Positions 27,291 to 34,657 of a stretch of 40,531 nt of DNA are shown piece by piece. Within the stretch, counting starts at the first letter, position 1, and every line of letters starts with the position of its first letter. The notes beneath the pieces were generated by a model, which was not told where the DNA came from, did no database searches, and saw nothing but the letters and a program-made list of their open reading frames with translations. Origin of the DNA: Yoonia sp. (GTDB taxonomy: Bacteria > Pseudomonadota > Alphaproteobacteria > Rhodobacterales > Rhodobacteraceae); assembly GCF_030731595.1 (NCBI RefSeq), contig NZ_JANQTS010000106.1, positions 1,717-42,247 of the forward strand. The letters are read 5' to 3'. A program made the translations under genes and the position numbers.

Positions 27291-28439
27291 TTAGAAGGAG
27301 AAGGAAACCTGTACAGTTGTACCAACTTGGTAGTCTGGACCACCAACTTCGTCGTCACCGATTGCGCCAGCAGTTTCTGCTTCAGCATAGGAGATCAGCA
27401 GCTCTGCGCCGCCGCCCAGGTCATAAGTACCTGCAACGTAGAAGTCTGTGCCGTTGTTTGCAGCAGTTGCGTCATCAGACTGGTCGTACAGACCAGCAAG
27501 AACTGTCAGGCCATTGCCAACGTCATAAGAACCGTCGAGGCCAACTTTGTTCACGCCTTGGTCGTAATCGTAGTCCAGAGTAACTGCGATTGGGCCGTCG
27601 GAGTAAGCAACAGTTGCACCGTAGTTGTCTTCGTCGGAACCATCGTCTTCAGACACGTAGTAGACAGTGGCTGTGACTGGGCCGAAAGGATATGCAACCT
27701 GGATACCTGTCGAGTTCTCGTCAATGGTCTCGTTAGAAGCATATGCCAGAGTGATGTCTGCACCTGCAACGCTTACGCTAGCAGAGATACCGAAGATTTC
27801 GGAGTCGTTGAAGTCACCGTTTGCAGCCGAGAAGTAAGGAGCAAAGGTTGACTCTTCCTGATATGCAACTGCGAAGCCGAACATACCCAGATCGCCAGAA
27901 GCACCGAAGGACAGTTGGTCGTAGTCTTCGTCTGTGTCGACAGAAACACGGGCGCCGGCAGCATTGGTCAATGCAAGCGAGATCGATGCTTCAATGCCAG
28001 CAACTGTTACGTCGCCACGCAGAACGTTTTCGCCGTCTGCTTCAGAGAAGCCGTCTGCTTCCATGTCGCCAGCGGATTTCCACTGTGTTTCAGCAGCGAA
28101 AGATGTGTCGCCCAGATAGAGACCAGCGGAATCTGTAGTCAACGACAACAGAACGTTGTCAGAGACAGTTGCCTGACCGTTGGTTTCGTCAGCAATGTCG
28201 AATTCCCACGTTGCGGATGCTGTCACGCCGTTGTCGAGCGCTGCAGTACCAGTGACGTTCAGGTCACCTTCCCAGTAGAAACCGTCGTTGTCGCCGATTA
28301 CGACTGCATCGTCGTTATCATTGTCGTCGTTAAAGCCCAGTGTGAAGTCGCCGCTAAAGCTTACGCCAGCGTGTCCATCAGCAAAAGCTGCGCCAGCAAA
28401 TGCGACGATAGCTGTTGTTGTAAGAAGGATGCTTTTCAT
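27291..28439 (-). CDS. Rhodobacter-type outer-membrane porin
   Basis: About 382 residues. A signal peptide is clear (MKSILLTTTAIVAFAGAAFA). The mature chain is acidic and Gly/Asp-rich with alternating amphipathic strands (GVSFSGDFTLGFNDD, GITASATWEFDIAD-like segments, ITLAYASNETIDENS, PIAVTLDYDYDQG). It ends VQVSFSF, with the terminal Phe needed for barrel assembly. Trimeric porins of this family allow general diffusion of small solutes. Codon use is strongly biased (GTT/GCA/TCT-type codons recurring), as expected for a highly expressed gene. It is single, with its own terminator. Confidence 0.9.
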   Translation of the reverse strand: MKSILLTTTAIVAFAGAAFADGHAGVSFSGDFTLGFNDDNDNDDAVVIGDNDGFYWEGDLNVTGTAALDNGVTASATWEFDIADETNGQATVSDNVLLSLTTDSAGLYLGDTSFAAETQWKSAGDMEADGFSEADGENVLRGDVTVAGIEASISLALTNAAGARVSVDTDEDYDQLSFGASGDLGMFGFAVAYQEESTFAPYFSAANGDFNDSEIFGISASVSVAGADITLAYASNETIDENSTGIQVAYPFGPVTATVYYVSEDDGSDEDNYGATVAYSDGPIAVTLDYDYDQGVNKVGLDGSYDVGNGLTVLAGLYDQSDDATAANNGTDFYVAGTYDLGGGAELLISYAEAETAGAIGDDEVGGPDYQVGTTVQVSFSF

Positions 28440-28665
28440 GGATATTTTCCCTCGTGTTATGCATTCCCAAGAATGCCAGTTTTCCTAGCATTGCGGAGTA
28501 ACTGCTCCCAACTGCGCGCACACTCAAGAGAATTGGGGCGACAAAAGGGCTGTTTGGTGAAAATGATGCATCAAGGACACACAATTTTTTGGGCCATGAC
28601 ATCCCTTTCAAATCGGCTTATTTCAGGCCGAAACCTAGCGTGATCCTTATTTTCAGGAGCCTTCC

Positions 28666-29319
28666 ATGCCACTTGCTGAAATTCAGGCCCGTGTGAACGC
28701 TGCCTGTGATGCCGCAAACCGTCCAATCTCTGATGTGAGCCTTATTGCGGTGTCCAAAGTACAGCCAAATGAGCGAGTCGCGGCGATCTTGGAACAAGGC
28801 CACCGGATCTTTGGCGAGAACAAGGTGCAGGAAGCTGCCGGCAAGTGGCCTGCTTTCCGCGAGACCTATGAGGGCATCGTGCTTCATTTGATCGGTCCGT
28901 TGCAGACCAATAAGGCCAGACAGGCGATGGAACTGGCGCAGGCGATCCATACCCTTGACCGTCCAAAACTTGCCACGACCATCGCACGGCTGGCACAAGA
29001 TATGGGGATGTGTCCCGATCTCTTTATTCAGGTCAATACCGGAGAAGAGCCGCAGAAAGCGGGCGTTCTGCCAAGCGAAGCGGATGACTTTGTCGCCGAA
29101 GTGCGCGCGCTGGACTTGCCTTTGAAAGGTCTGATGTGCATCCCACCTGTTGACGAGGAACCTTCGCTGCACTTTGCACTGCTGGCCAAGATCGCGGCCC
29201 GCAACGGGTTGTCGGGCCTGTCGATGGGGATGAGCAGTGATTTCGAAAGCGCGATTGCCTTGGGCGCGACCCATGTCCGCGTCGGCTCTGCCATTTTCGG
29301 TGAGCGTGTTTACGGGTGA
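28666..29319 (+). CDS. YggS-family pyridoxal-phosphate homeostasis protein
   Basis: The 217-residue protein is a single alanine-racemase-like barrel. Lys31 in LIAVSKVQP is the PLP Schiff-base lysine. FGENKVQEAAGKW, HLIGPLQTNKAR, FIQVNTGEEPQKAGV and the C-terminal SMGMSSDFESAIALGATHVRVGSAIFGER are the family signatures. These proteins hold PLP and balance vitamin B6 and amino-acid pools in the cytoplasm. Its TGA overlaps the GTG of the rluA-type gene (GTGA), so the two are coupled. Confidence 0.94.
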   Translation: MPLAEIQARVNAACDAANRPISDVSLIAVSKVQPNERVAAILEQGHRIFGENKVQEAAGKWPAFRETYEGIVLHLIGPLQTNKARQAMELAQAIHTLDRPKLATTIARLAQDMGMCPDLFIQVNTGEEPQKAGVLPSEADDFVAEVRALDLPLKGLMCIPPVDEEPSLHFALLAKIAARNGLSGLSMGMSSDFESAIALGATHVRVGSAIFGERVYG

Positions 29320-29960
29320 GTGATTACGCCCCACCGCAAGTCCCGCTTCAGATTCTGCATGACGATCATCAGGTCCTGCTGGTCGATAAGCCCGCCGGTC
29401 TGTTGTCTGTGCCCGGCAAGGGCCCGGAGCTTGCCGATTGTCTGCTGTCTCGGGTGCAGGCCGCCTTTCCGATGGCCCTGCTGGTCCACCGTCTGGACCG
29501 CGATACATCCGGCGTAATGATCTTTGCCTTGACCCCGCACGCCCAGCGCCATCTGGGTCTGCAATTCGAAAACCGCCAGACCAAGAAAACCTATATCGCC
29601 CGTGTCTGGGGCGAAATGGCCGAGAAGACCGGCACGGTCGATTTGCCTTTGATCGTGGATTGGCCAAATCGCCCCAAGCAGATGGTTGATCATGAAAACG
29701 GCAAACCTGCGCAGACAGACTGGCGCGTGGTGCGCGCCAAGCTCGGTGAAACGCGGGTCAAGCTGATGCCACGCACGGGCCGGTCGCATCAGTTACGTGT
29801 GCATATGCTGGCCTTGGGTCATCCGATCTTGGGCGATCCGTTCTATGCGGAAGGTCCGGCGCGGGATTACCCGCGCCTTATGCTGCATTCCGAAACATTG
29901 CAGTTCCGCCACCCTGACGGGGGTCAGGGGATGCGGGTGACCGCAAAGTGTCCGTTCTAG
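29316..29960 (+). CDS. rluA: RluA-type pseudouridine synthase
   Basis: About 214 residues, starting at a GTG overlapping the yggS-like stop. LLVDKPAGLLSVPGKG opens the catalytic fold, and HRLDRDTSGVMIFAL carries catalytic Asp61. DWPNRPKQ and GRSHQLRVHMLALGHPILGDPFYA complete the RluA signature. The short length without an S4 domain resembles E. coli RluA, which modifies 23S rRNA U746 and several tRNA U32; that specificity is inferred. The final TAG shares the palindrome CTAG with the stop codon of the convergent hydrolase gene. Confidence 0.92.
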   Translation: MSDYAPPQVPLQILHDDHQVLLVDKPAGLLSVPGKGPELADCLLSRVQAAFPMALLVHRLDRDTSGVMIFALTPHAQRHLGLQFENRQTKKTYIARVWGEMAEKTGTVDLPLIVDWPNRPKQMVDHENGKPAQTDWRVVRAKLGETRVKLMPRTGRSHQLRVHMLALGHPILGDPFYAEGPARDYPRLMLHSETLQFRHPDGGQGMRVTAKCPF

Positions 29961-30553
29961 CCTCCTAGAAATCCTGCAATCGCGTCGATCTCTGATTGTT
30001 CGATCCCGTGGCCGCCAGAGTGCCAATGCACGCTGACCTCAGCGCCTTGCGCTCGCAAGTATTCCACAAAGCTTTGTGTCAGAGATGCGGGGCAAATGGG
30101 ATCACGCTGACCAGCCGTAATCAGGATCCGCCGCCCTGCAAGGCCAGCTTGCGGCGCAGGGGACCAAGGGATCAGCGGATGCATCAGGATCAGGTCATCC
30201 ACCAGATCTGGGTGCTCCAACGCAACAGCCGCCAGAATATTGGCCCCGTTCGAATAACCCAGTCCGATGGTCCTGGTGGCACCGGTCTGTGCGATTTCGT
30301 CCTTGATAAAGGCCGCCATCGCAGTGGTGCGCGCGGCAAGATCTTCCATGTCATAGACGCCCTCGCCGGTGCGCCGGAAATACCGCAGCGCCCCGTGTTC
30401 GGACACATCGCCGCGCGGCGAAGTCACATGCGCCTGCGGTGCCAATTGTTCGGCAAAGCCATGAAACTGCGCCTCGTTACCGCCGGTGCCGTGGAACGTC
30501 AGGAACAGCGGAGCGCCCGCTGTTCCCTTCGTGCGTTTCGCAACATAGGTCAT
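29957..30553 (-). CDS. Alpha/beta hydrolase, MhqD/phospholipase-carboxylesterase-like
   Basis: About 198 residues from ATG 30553, which follows the strong site GAGGGTTAAA and lies one base after the dioxygenase stop codon. The oxyanion region is FLTFHGTGGNE (about 18-28). The catalytic triad is Ser101 in GYSNG, Asp151 in GQRDPICP and His182 in GGHG. In Bacillus the mhqNOD operon pairs a hydrolase of this type (MhqD) with a ring-cleaving dioxygenase (MhqO) for quinone detoxification. The adjacent gene here is such a dioxygenase, so a shared role is likely but inferred. It shares the CTAG stop palindrome with rluA. Confidence 0.88.
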   Translation of the reverse strand: MTYVAKRTKGTAGAPLFLTFHGTGGNEAQFHGFAEQLAPQAHVTSPRGDVSEHGALRYFRRTGEGVYDMEDLAARTTAMAAFIKDEIAQTGATRTIGLGYSNGANILAAVALEHPDLVDDLILMHPLIPWSPAPQAGLAGRRILITAGQRDPICPASLTQSFVEYLRAQGAEVSVHWHSGGHGIEQSEIDAIAGFLGG

Positions 30554-30554
30554 T

Positions 30555-31484
30555 TTAACCCTCAAGCGGTTGCAGATAGCCTTCAAGACGGGCGCGCAAA
30601 TGCTCGTGCTGACTTGGCAGCTTCAGTGCCTCGCCCAGATGCGCTGTGTCCTCGTCGCGGTCAAAGCCGGGCTCGTTCGTTGCGACTTCGAACAACACGC
30701 CGCCGGGGGTACGGAAATAGATCGCATAGAAGTAGTCACGGTCGATGACAGGCGTCACCTGATAGCCGGTGTCTAGCAGCGCCTCGCGCACTTCCAACTG
30801 GCGCGCACGGTTTTCCACCGCAAAAGCCAGGTGGTGGACAGAACCCGCACCTTGAGCCGCAAAGCCCGCTGACGGCAGTTCTTCCAGATCAATCGTGTTG
30901 GCGTCATTGCCGCCCGGCACGATAAAGCGAGTCACATTGTTTTCCGTCTCTTGCTTTTCGTAACCCATGAACTGCAACAATTCAGCGCTGGCGCCCGCAT
31001 TCTTCAAACGCATGTCTGCAGATTGGAATCCGCGGATACCGATCTCTGCGCTCACGCCATTGCCGGTCCATGGTGTGCGGTCGTCATCACTTTCGACCAA
31101 TGCGAACTGGTCACCGTCAGGTCCATCGAACAGAACGCGCTTTTGACCAAAGCGGATATCTTGCGACACGCCTGCCACGCCGAATGTGGCAAAACGGTCA
31201 AGCCATGCTTGGGACGTTCCTGTCGGAATGCTGAAAGCCGTGCGGCCAACCTCGCCGATGCCTTTCGACCCGCGCCGCGCGTTCGGAAAGGGGAAATAGG
31301 TCATCACGGTGCCGGGTGTTCCTGCCTCGTCGCCATAATACAGATGATAAACGTCGGGCGCGTCAAAGTTCACAGTTTTCTTCACGCGGCGCAAACCGAG
31401 TACGTTTGTGAAAAAGGCGTTATTCTCGCGCGCATCGCTGGCCAGCGATGTAACGTGGTGCAGGCCCTTGATCTGTTTAATCAT
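30555..31484 (-). CDS. Ring-cleaving dioxygenase, MhqO/LinE-like (vicinal oxygen chelate fold)
   Basis: About 309 residues, two glyoxalase-type modules. The first opens with GLHHVTSLASDARENNAFF. The second has GSVHHLAFAVENRARQ and ends in GGVLFEVATNEPGF. The His residues in HHVT and VHHLAF and the Glu in FEVATNEPG fit the usual Fe(II) ligands. Members such as MhqO open hydroquinone-type rings. AGGAGAG precedes the ATG by a few bases. It is followed with one-base spacing by the alpha/beta hydrolase and preceded by a perfect 11-bp dyad about 60 bp upstream. Substrate specificity is inferred from the neighbour and family. Confidence 0.88.
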   Translation of the reverse strand: MIKQIKGLHHVTSLASDARENNAFFTNVLGLRRVKKTVNFDAPDVYHLYYGDEAGTPGTVMTYFPFPNARRGSKGIGEVGRTAFSIPTGTSQAWLDRFATFGVAGVSQDIRFGQKRVLFDGPDGDQFALVESDDDRTPWTGNGVSAEIGIRGFQSADMRLKNAGASAELLQFMGYEKQETENNVTRFIVPGGNDANTIDLEELPSAGFAAQGAGSVHHLAFAVENRARQLEVREALLDTGYQVTPVIDRDYFYAIYFRTPGGVLFEVATNEPGFDRDEDTAHLGEALKLPSQHEHLRARLEGYLQPLEG

Positions 31485-31541
31485 GTCACTCTCCTTTTCG
31501 TTGGAAAGCTACATAGCCTTAAATCAAATGCACGAAAGCCC

Positions 31542-31570
31542 CATGGGCGCACTATTTTCGTGCGCCCATG
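31542..31570. promoter_or_regulatory. Perfect 11-bp inverted repeat upstream of the dioxygenase gene
   Basis: CATGGGCGCAC and GTGCGCCCATG pair perfectly around a 7-nt centre (tattttc). Read leftwards it follows the aldehyde dehydrogenase stop codon by 9 bp and is not followed by a T-run (GGGGCTTTCG comes next). It could be a weak terminator or mRNA-stabilising hairpin for the dehydrogenase. As the nearest dyad before the dioxygenase-hydrolase pair, it could also be an operator. Confidence 0.55.
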
Positions 31571-31579
31571 CACATGACA

Positions 31580-33019
31580 CTATTCTGCGGCCCAGCCGGA
31601 GATCGCCTTGGCCTCGAGGAATTCTTCGATCCCCCAGACACCGCCTTCGCGGGCGCGGCCAGACATCTTGACCCCGCCAAAGGGTGAACCGGCCGCACGC
31701 GACTTGCCGTTCATCTCGACCATGCCAGAGCGCAGCGCCAAAGCCATACGGTTGCGCCGTGCGCCATCTTGGGACTGGACATAGTTGGTCAGTCCGTAGG
31801 GCGTGTCATTGGCGATTGCGATCGCTTCTTCTTCGGTATCGAAAGGAATGATCGACAGGACAGGCCCGAAGATTTCTTCACGCGCAATACGCATCTGGTT
31901 GTTCACATCAGCAAAGACCGTGGGGCGCACATAGTATCCGCGGTTCATCCCTTCGGGCAAGCCAGGGCCACCCGCCACAAGGCGCGCACCTTCATTGATG
32001 CCAACCTCGATCATTTCCTGAATCTTGGTCCATTGGGTCTTGTTCACCACAGGGCCGATATGGTCACCGGGTTCAGAGGCTGGGCCAACGGTGATCTTGG
32101 AGGCGACTTCAGCAGCCGTTTCAACGGCCTGATCATAAATCGACCGTTCGACCAGCATCCGCGTCGGGGCGTTGCAGGACTGGCCAGTGTTGTTCATGCA
32201 GTGGATCACACCGCGCTTTACCGCCTTTTCGTCTGCATCCGCGAAAATCACGTTCGCGCCCTTGCCGCCCAATTCCAGCGTGACGCGTTTGAGCGTTTCA
32301 GCCGCCGCAATCGAAATGGCTTTGCCCGCGCGGGTCGATCCGGTGAAGCTGATCATCGCCACGTCCTCATGGCGCGACAACTGGTTGCCGACACCCAGGC
32401 CATCGCCGTTCACTAGGTTGAAAACACCCGCGGGCACGCCGGCATCATGGACGAATTCCGCGAAGAGAAGCGAAGACAGCGGCGCTTCCTCGGATGGCTT
32501 CAGCACCATCGTGCAACCGGCCAGCAGCGCGGGGATTACTTTCAGTGTGACCTGGTTCATCGGCCAGTTCCACGGTGTGATCAGTCCCACAACACCAATC
32601 GGTTCCATCGAGATGCGGTCGTTCGGTGCGTGAGGGCCAAGAGGGCGCAGCCAGGCGATTTCCTTCATGGCTTCAAGCGAATTCTCCAGATGCCAAGGCA
32701 AGCAGGGCGCCTGATCGTCGCGCGACATGTCAATCGGTGCACCCATCTCGAGGCTGATGGCTTGGGCCATTTCCTCTTTGCGGGCCTCATACTGAGCAAG
32801 GATCGCTTTGACATAGCCTGCACGGGTTTCAGGATCAGTCGCGGCCCAAGCGGGGAAGGCGGCATTGGCCGCGGCAACTGCCGCGTCTGTATCCGCCTGA
32901 TCGCCCAGTGAAATAATGGCACAGACTTCCTCGTTGGAAGGGTTAATGACATTGTGATCATGTGCTTTCGCCGGGGCGACCCAAGCGCCATTGATATAGA
33001 AATTGCGGTTCTCGATCAT
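31580..33019 (-). CDS. NAD(P)-dependent aldehyde dehydrogenase
   Basis: About 479 residues from ATG 33019, preceded by GGGAGAAACGCG. Family motifs are in order: GLITPWNWPMNQVTLKVIPA (the PWN motif), KPSEEAPLS, ISFTGSTRAGKAI, LELGGKGANVI with the catalytic Glu, and NNTGQSCNAPTR with catalytic Cys282. REEIFGPVLSI and PFGGVKMSGRAREGG lie towards the C-terminus. It oxidises an aldehyde to the acid; the substrate is not defined. It is divergent from the peroxiredoxin gene and upstream of the dioxygenase-hydrolase pair, which suggests a detoxification setting. Confidence 0.93.
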   Translation of the reverse strand: MIENRNFYINGAWVAPAKAHDHNVINPSNEEVCAIISLGDQADTDAAVAAANAAFPAWAATDPETRAGYVKAILAQYEARKEEMAQAISLEMGAPIDMSRDDQAPCLPWHLENSLEAMKEIAWLRPLGPHAPNDRISMEPIGVVGLITPWNWPMNQVTLKVIPALLAGCTMVLKPSEEAPLSSLLFAEFVHDAGVPAGVFNLVNGDGLGVGNQLSRHEDVAMISFTGSTRAGKAISIAAAETLKRVTLELGGKGANVIFADADEKAVKRGVIHCMNNTGQSCNAPTRMLVERSIYDQAVETAAEVASKITVGPASEPGDHIGPVVNKTQWTKIQEMIEVGINEGARLVAGGPGLPEGMNRGYYVRPTVFADVNNQMRIAREEIFGPVLSIIPFDTEEEAIAIANDTPYGLTNYVQSQDGARRNRMALALRSGMVEMNGKSRAAGSPFGGVKMSGRAREGGVWGIEEFLEAKAISGWAAE

Positions 33020-33144
33020 CGCGTTTCTCCCAAAGGTTTTCGGGATTCTTGTCGCATTGCCACGGCGCAGACGCAAGCCACGGTGGCAAGTGCAGGGCGA
33101 AGTGCCTATATGGAATTTATCCAATGCAACAAAGGAATATACCC

Positions 33145-33798
33145 ATGGGCTTGCGCATTAACGACACGATTCCAGATCTCACCGTTGAAACGGATCAGGG
33201 CACATTGTCCCTGCATGAATGGATAGGCGATAGCTGGGCCATCCTGTTTTCCCACCCCAAGGATTTCACGCCGGTCTGCACCACAGAATTTGGTGCCGTT
33301 GCCCAATTGGCTGACGAATGGGCCGCACGCGGCACCAAAGTCATGGGCATCAGTGTTGACGGCGTGGAAGAGCACAAAAAGTGGAAGGGCGATATCGAAA
33401 CATTCGCCCATGCCAAGGCTGGTTTCCCGATTATCGCTGACGAAGATCTGACCGTCGCCAAGGCTTTCGATATGCTGCCTGCCGACGCCTATCTGCCCGA
33501 CGGGCGCACGCCAGCAGACAGCGCAACTGTGCGTGTTGTCTTTATCATTGGCCCCGACAAGAAATTGAAGCTGTCGATGACCTATCCAATGAACGTGGGC
33601 CGGAACTTTGCCGAGGTCCTGCGCGCGCTGGACGGTCTGCAAACGGCGGCGCGTGAAGGGGTGGCAACACCTGCGAACTGGAATGTGGGCGATGATGTGA
33701 TCATTCCGGCGACTGTCAGCAATGAAGATGCAAAGGCAAAGTACGGAGACTTTACAACCGTGTTCCCTTACCTGCGGACCACGCAGCTTAAGGGTTGA
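33145..33798 (+). CDS. 1-Cys peroxiredoxin (Prx6 type)
   Basis: About 217 residues from ATG 33145, which follows AAAGGA with good spacing. The active site is HPKDFTPVCTTEFG with the peroxidatic Cys45. I find no other cysteine in the chain, so it is a 1-Cys enzyme needing an external thiol reductant. MGISVDGVEEHKKWKGDIE and the long C-terminal arm (NWNVGDDVIIPATVSNEDAK) are typical of the Prx6 subfamily. It reduces hydrogen and organic peroxides in the cytoplasm. It is divergent from the aldehyde dehydrogenase across 125 bp. Confidence 0.94.
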   Translation: MGLRINDTIPDLTVETDQGTLSLHEWIGDSWAILFSHPKDFTPVCTTEFGAVAQLADEWAARGTKVMGISVDGVEEHKKWKGDIETFAHAKAGFPIIADEDLTVAKAFDMLPADAYLPDGRTPADSATVRVVFIIGPDKKLKLSMTYPMNVGRNFAEVLRALDGLQTAAREGVATPANWNVGDDVIIPATVSNEDAKAKYGDFTTVFPYLRTTQLKG

Positions 33799-33810
33799 TG
33801 GTCAAGAAAA

Positions 33811-33850
33811 AGATAAGGCCCCGGACCAACGCCGGGGCCTTATCTGTTTG
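33811..33850. terminator. Bidirectional terminator between peroxiredoxin and outer-membrane protein genes
   Basis: A perfect 14-bp stem AGATAAGGCCCCGG with CCGGGGCCTTATCT and a 7-nt loop. Leftwards it is followed by TTTTTCTTG, rightwards by GTTTG. It serves the two convergent genes. Confidence 0.92.
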
Positions 33851-33861
33851 AAGCTGCGCGC

Positions 33862-34455
33862 TTAGTATGTGTAGCTGACGGCGAAGCCGATGAACGGGAA
33901 AACAGGAATGTCGGACAGATCGGCATTGATGTCGTCAATGTCAGCCTGAACAGCCGGAGTGGCATCGTCTGACGAAGCTTCCAGTGATGAAACGATGACG
34001 CCGATGTCGCCTGATATCGACCAGCCCTGCGCAATTTCTGCACTAAAGCCAGTTGTTATCAATGGCGCAACTTCGTTCTCGAAAGCGATCTCGCCTTCAT
34101 ATGTGCCTGAACCTGAATCGAATGTTCCGGTGACATCGCTGTTTGAAAAGAACAAGCCACCAGACACACGCCATGGGTTGGCAAATGGGTAATAGTCGGC
34201 GAGCAGAGCTAAACCGCCAAGATTGGCTTCGCCATCGACGGTTTCATCTTCAACTTCGATTTCATCGTTGATGCTGAAGCCACCCATGATCATGCCGCGC
34301 ACTGACAGGGTTGGACTGATGCTGTATTCGCCTTCGAGTGAGTAACCAAAGTTCGTGACACCGACGCCGACAGATAGTTCACCCATGTCCTGTGCGCTGG
34401 CCATTGCGCCAAACGTACAAAGAGCAGTTGCAGTGAGAAGTGTTTTCAAATTCAT
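33862..34455 (-). CDS. Small outer-membrane beta-barrel protein
   Basis: About 197 residues. A signal peptide covers residues 1-21 (MNLKTLLTATALCTFGAMAS, then AQ). The mature chain shows alternating strands with loops rich in Asp, Glu and Ser (GELSVGVGVTNFGYSLEGEY, LSVRGMIMGGFS, NPWRVSGGLFFSNSD, WSISGDIGVIVSS) and ends FIGFAVSYTY with a terminal aromatic residue. This matches an OmpW/OmpA-like eight-stranded barrel or a surface beta-barrel of that size. The ligand is unknown. A terminator is shared with the peroxiredoxin gene. Confidence 0.8.
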   Translation of the reverse strand: MNLKTLLTATALCTFGAMASAQDMGELSVGVGVTNFGYSLEGEYSISPTLSVRGMIMGGFSINDEIEVEDETVDGEANLGGLALLADYYPFANPWRVSGGLFFSNSDVTGTFDSGSGTYEGEIAFENEVAPLITTGFSAEIAQGWSISGDIGVIVSSLEASSDDATPAVQADIDDINADLSDIPVFPFIGFAVSYTY

Positions 34456-34587
34456 TTGTGTCCCTCTTCCAAATTATTGATCCATAATCTTAGGATCACA
34501 TGAAACTATAAGATGAAGTTTACGTCATGGAAGTCACACAACTGAATATTTTTCAATTTCCCATGTTGGGAACGCGCCGGTTCCAAG

Positions 34588-34627
34588 TGCTGGATACAAA
34601 ACACCCGGCCACATGGACCGGGTGTTT
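34588..34627 (-). terminator. Rho-independent terminator after pnp
   Basis: A perfect 10-bp stem AAACACCCGG with CCGGGTGTTT and a 9-nt loop. Leftwards it runs into TTTTGTATCC. It lies about 30 bp downstream of the pnp stop codon. Confidence 0.82.
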
Positions 34628-34657
34628 CTGTCGTATTCAAAATGGAAGTAGCGTGAC

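Noticed and set aside
27054-28643. Two cysteine-rich open frames on the + strand
   Set aside because: They are antisense to the porin and DUF3576 genes; the many Cys and Val codons reflect the complement of the porin's Ala, Thr and Asp codons.
28618-29667. Arg/Pro-rich open frame of 349 codons on the - strand
   Set aside because: Antisense to the yggS-like and rluA genes; low-complexity composition from complement of their codons.
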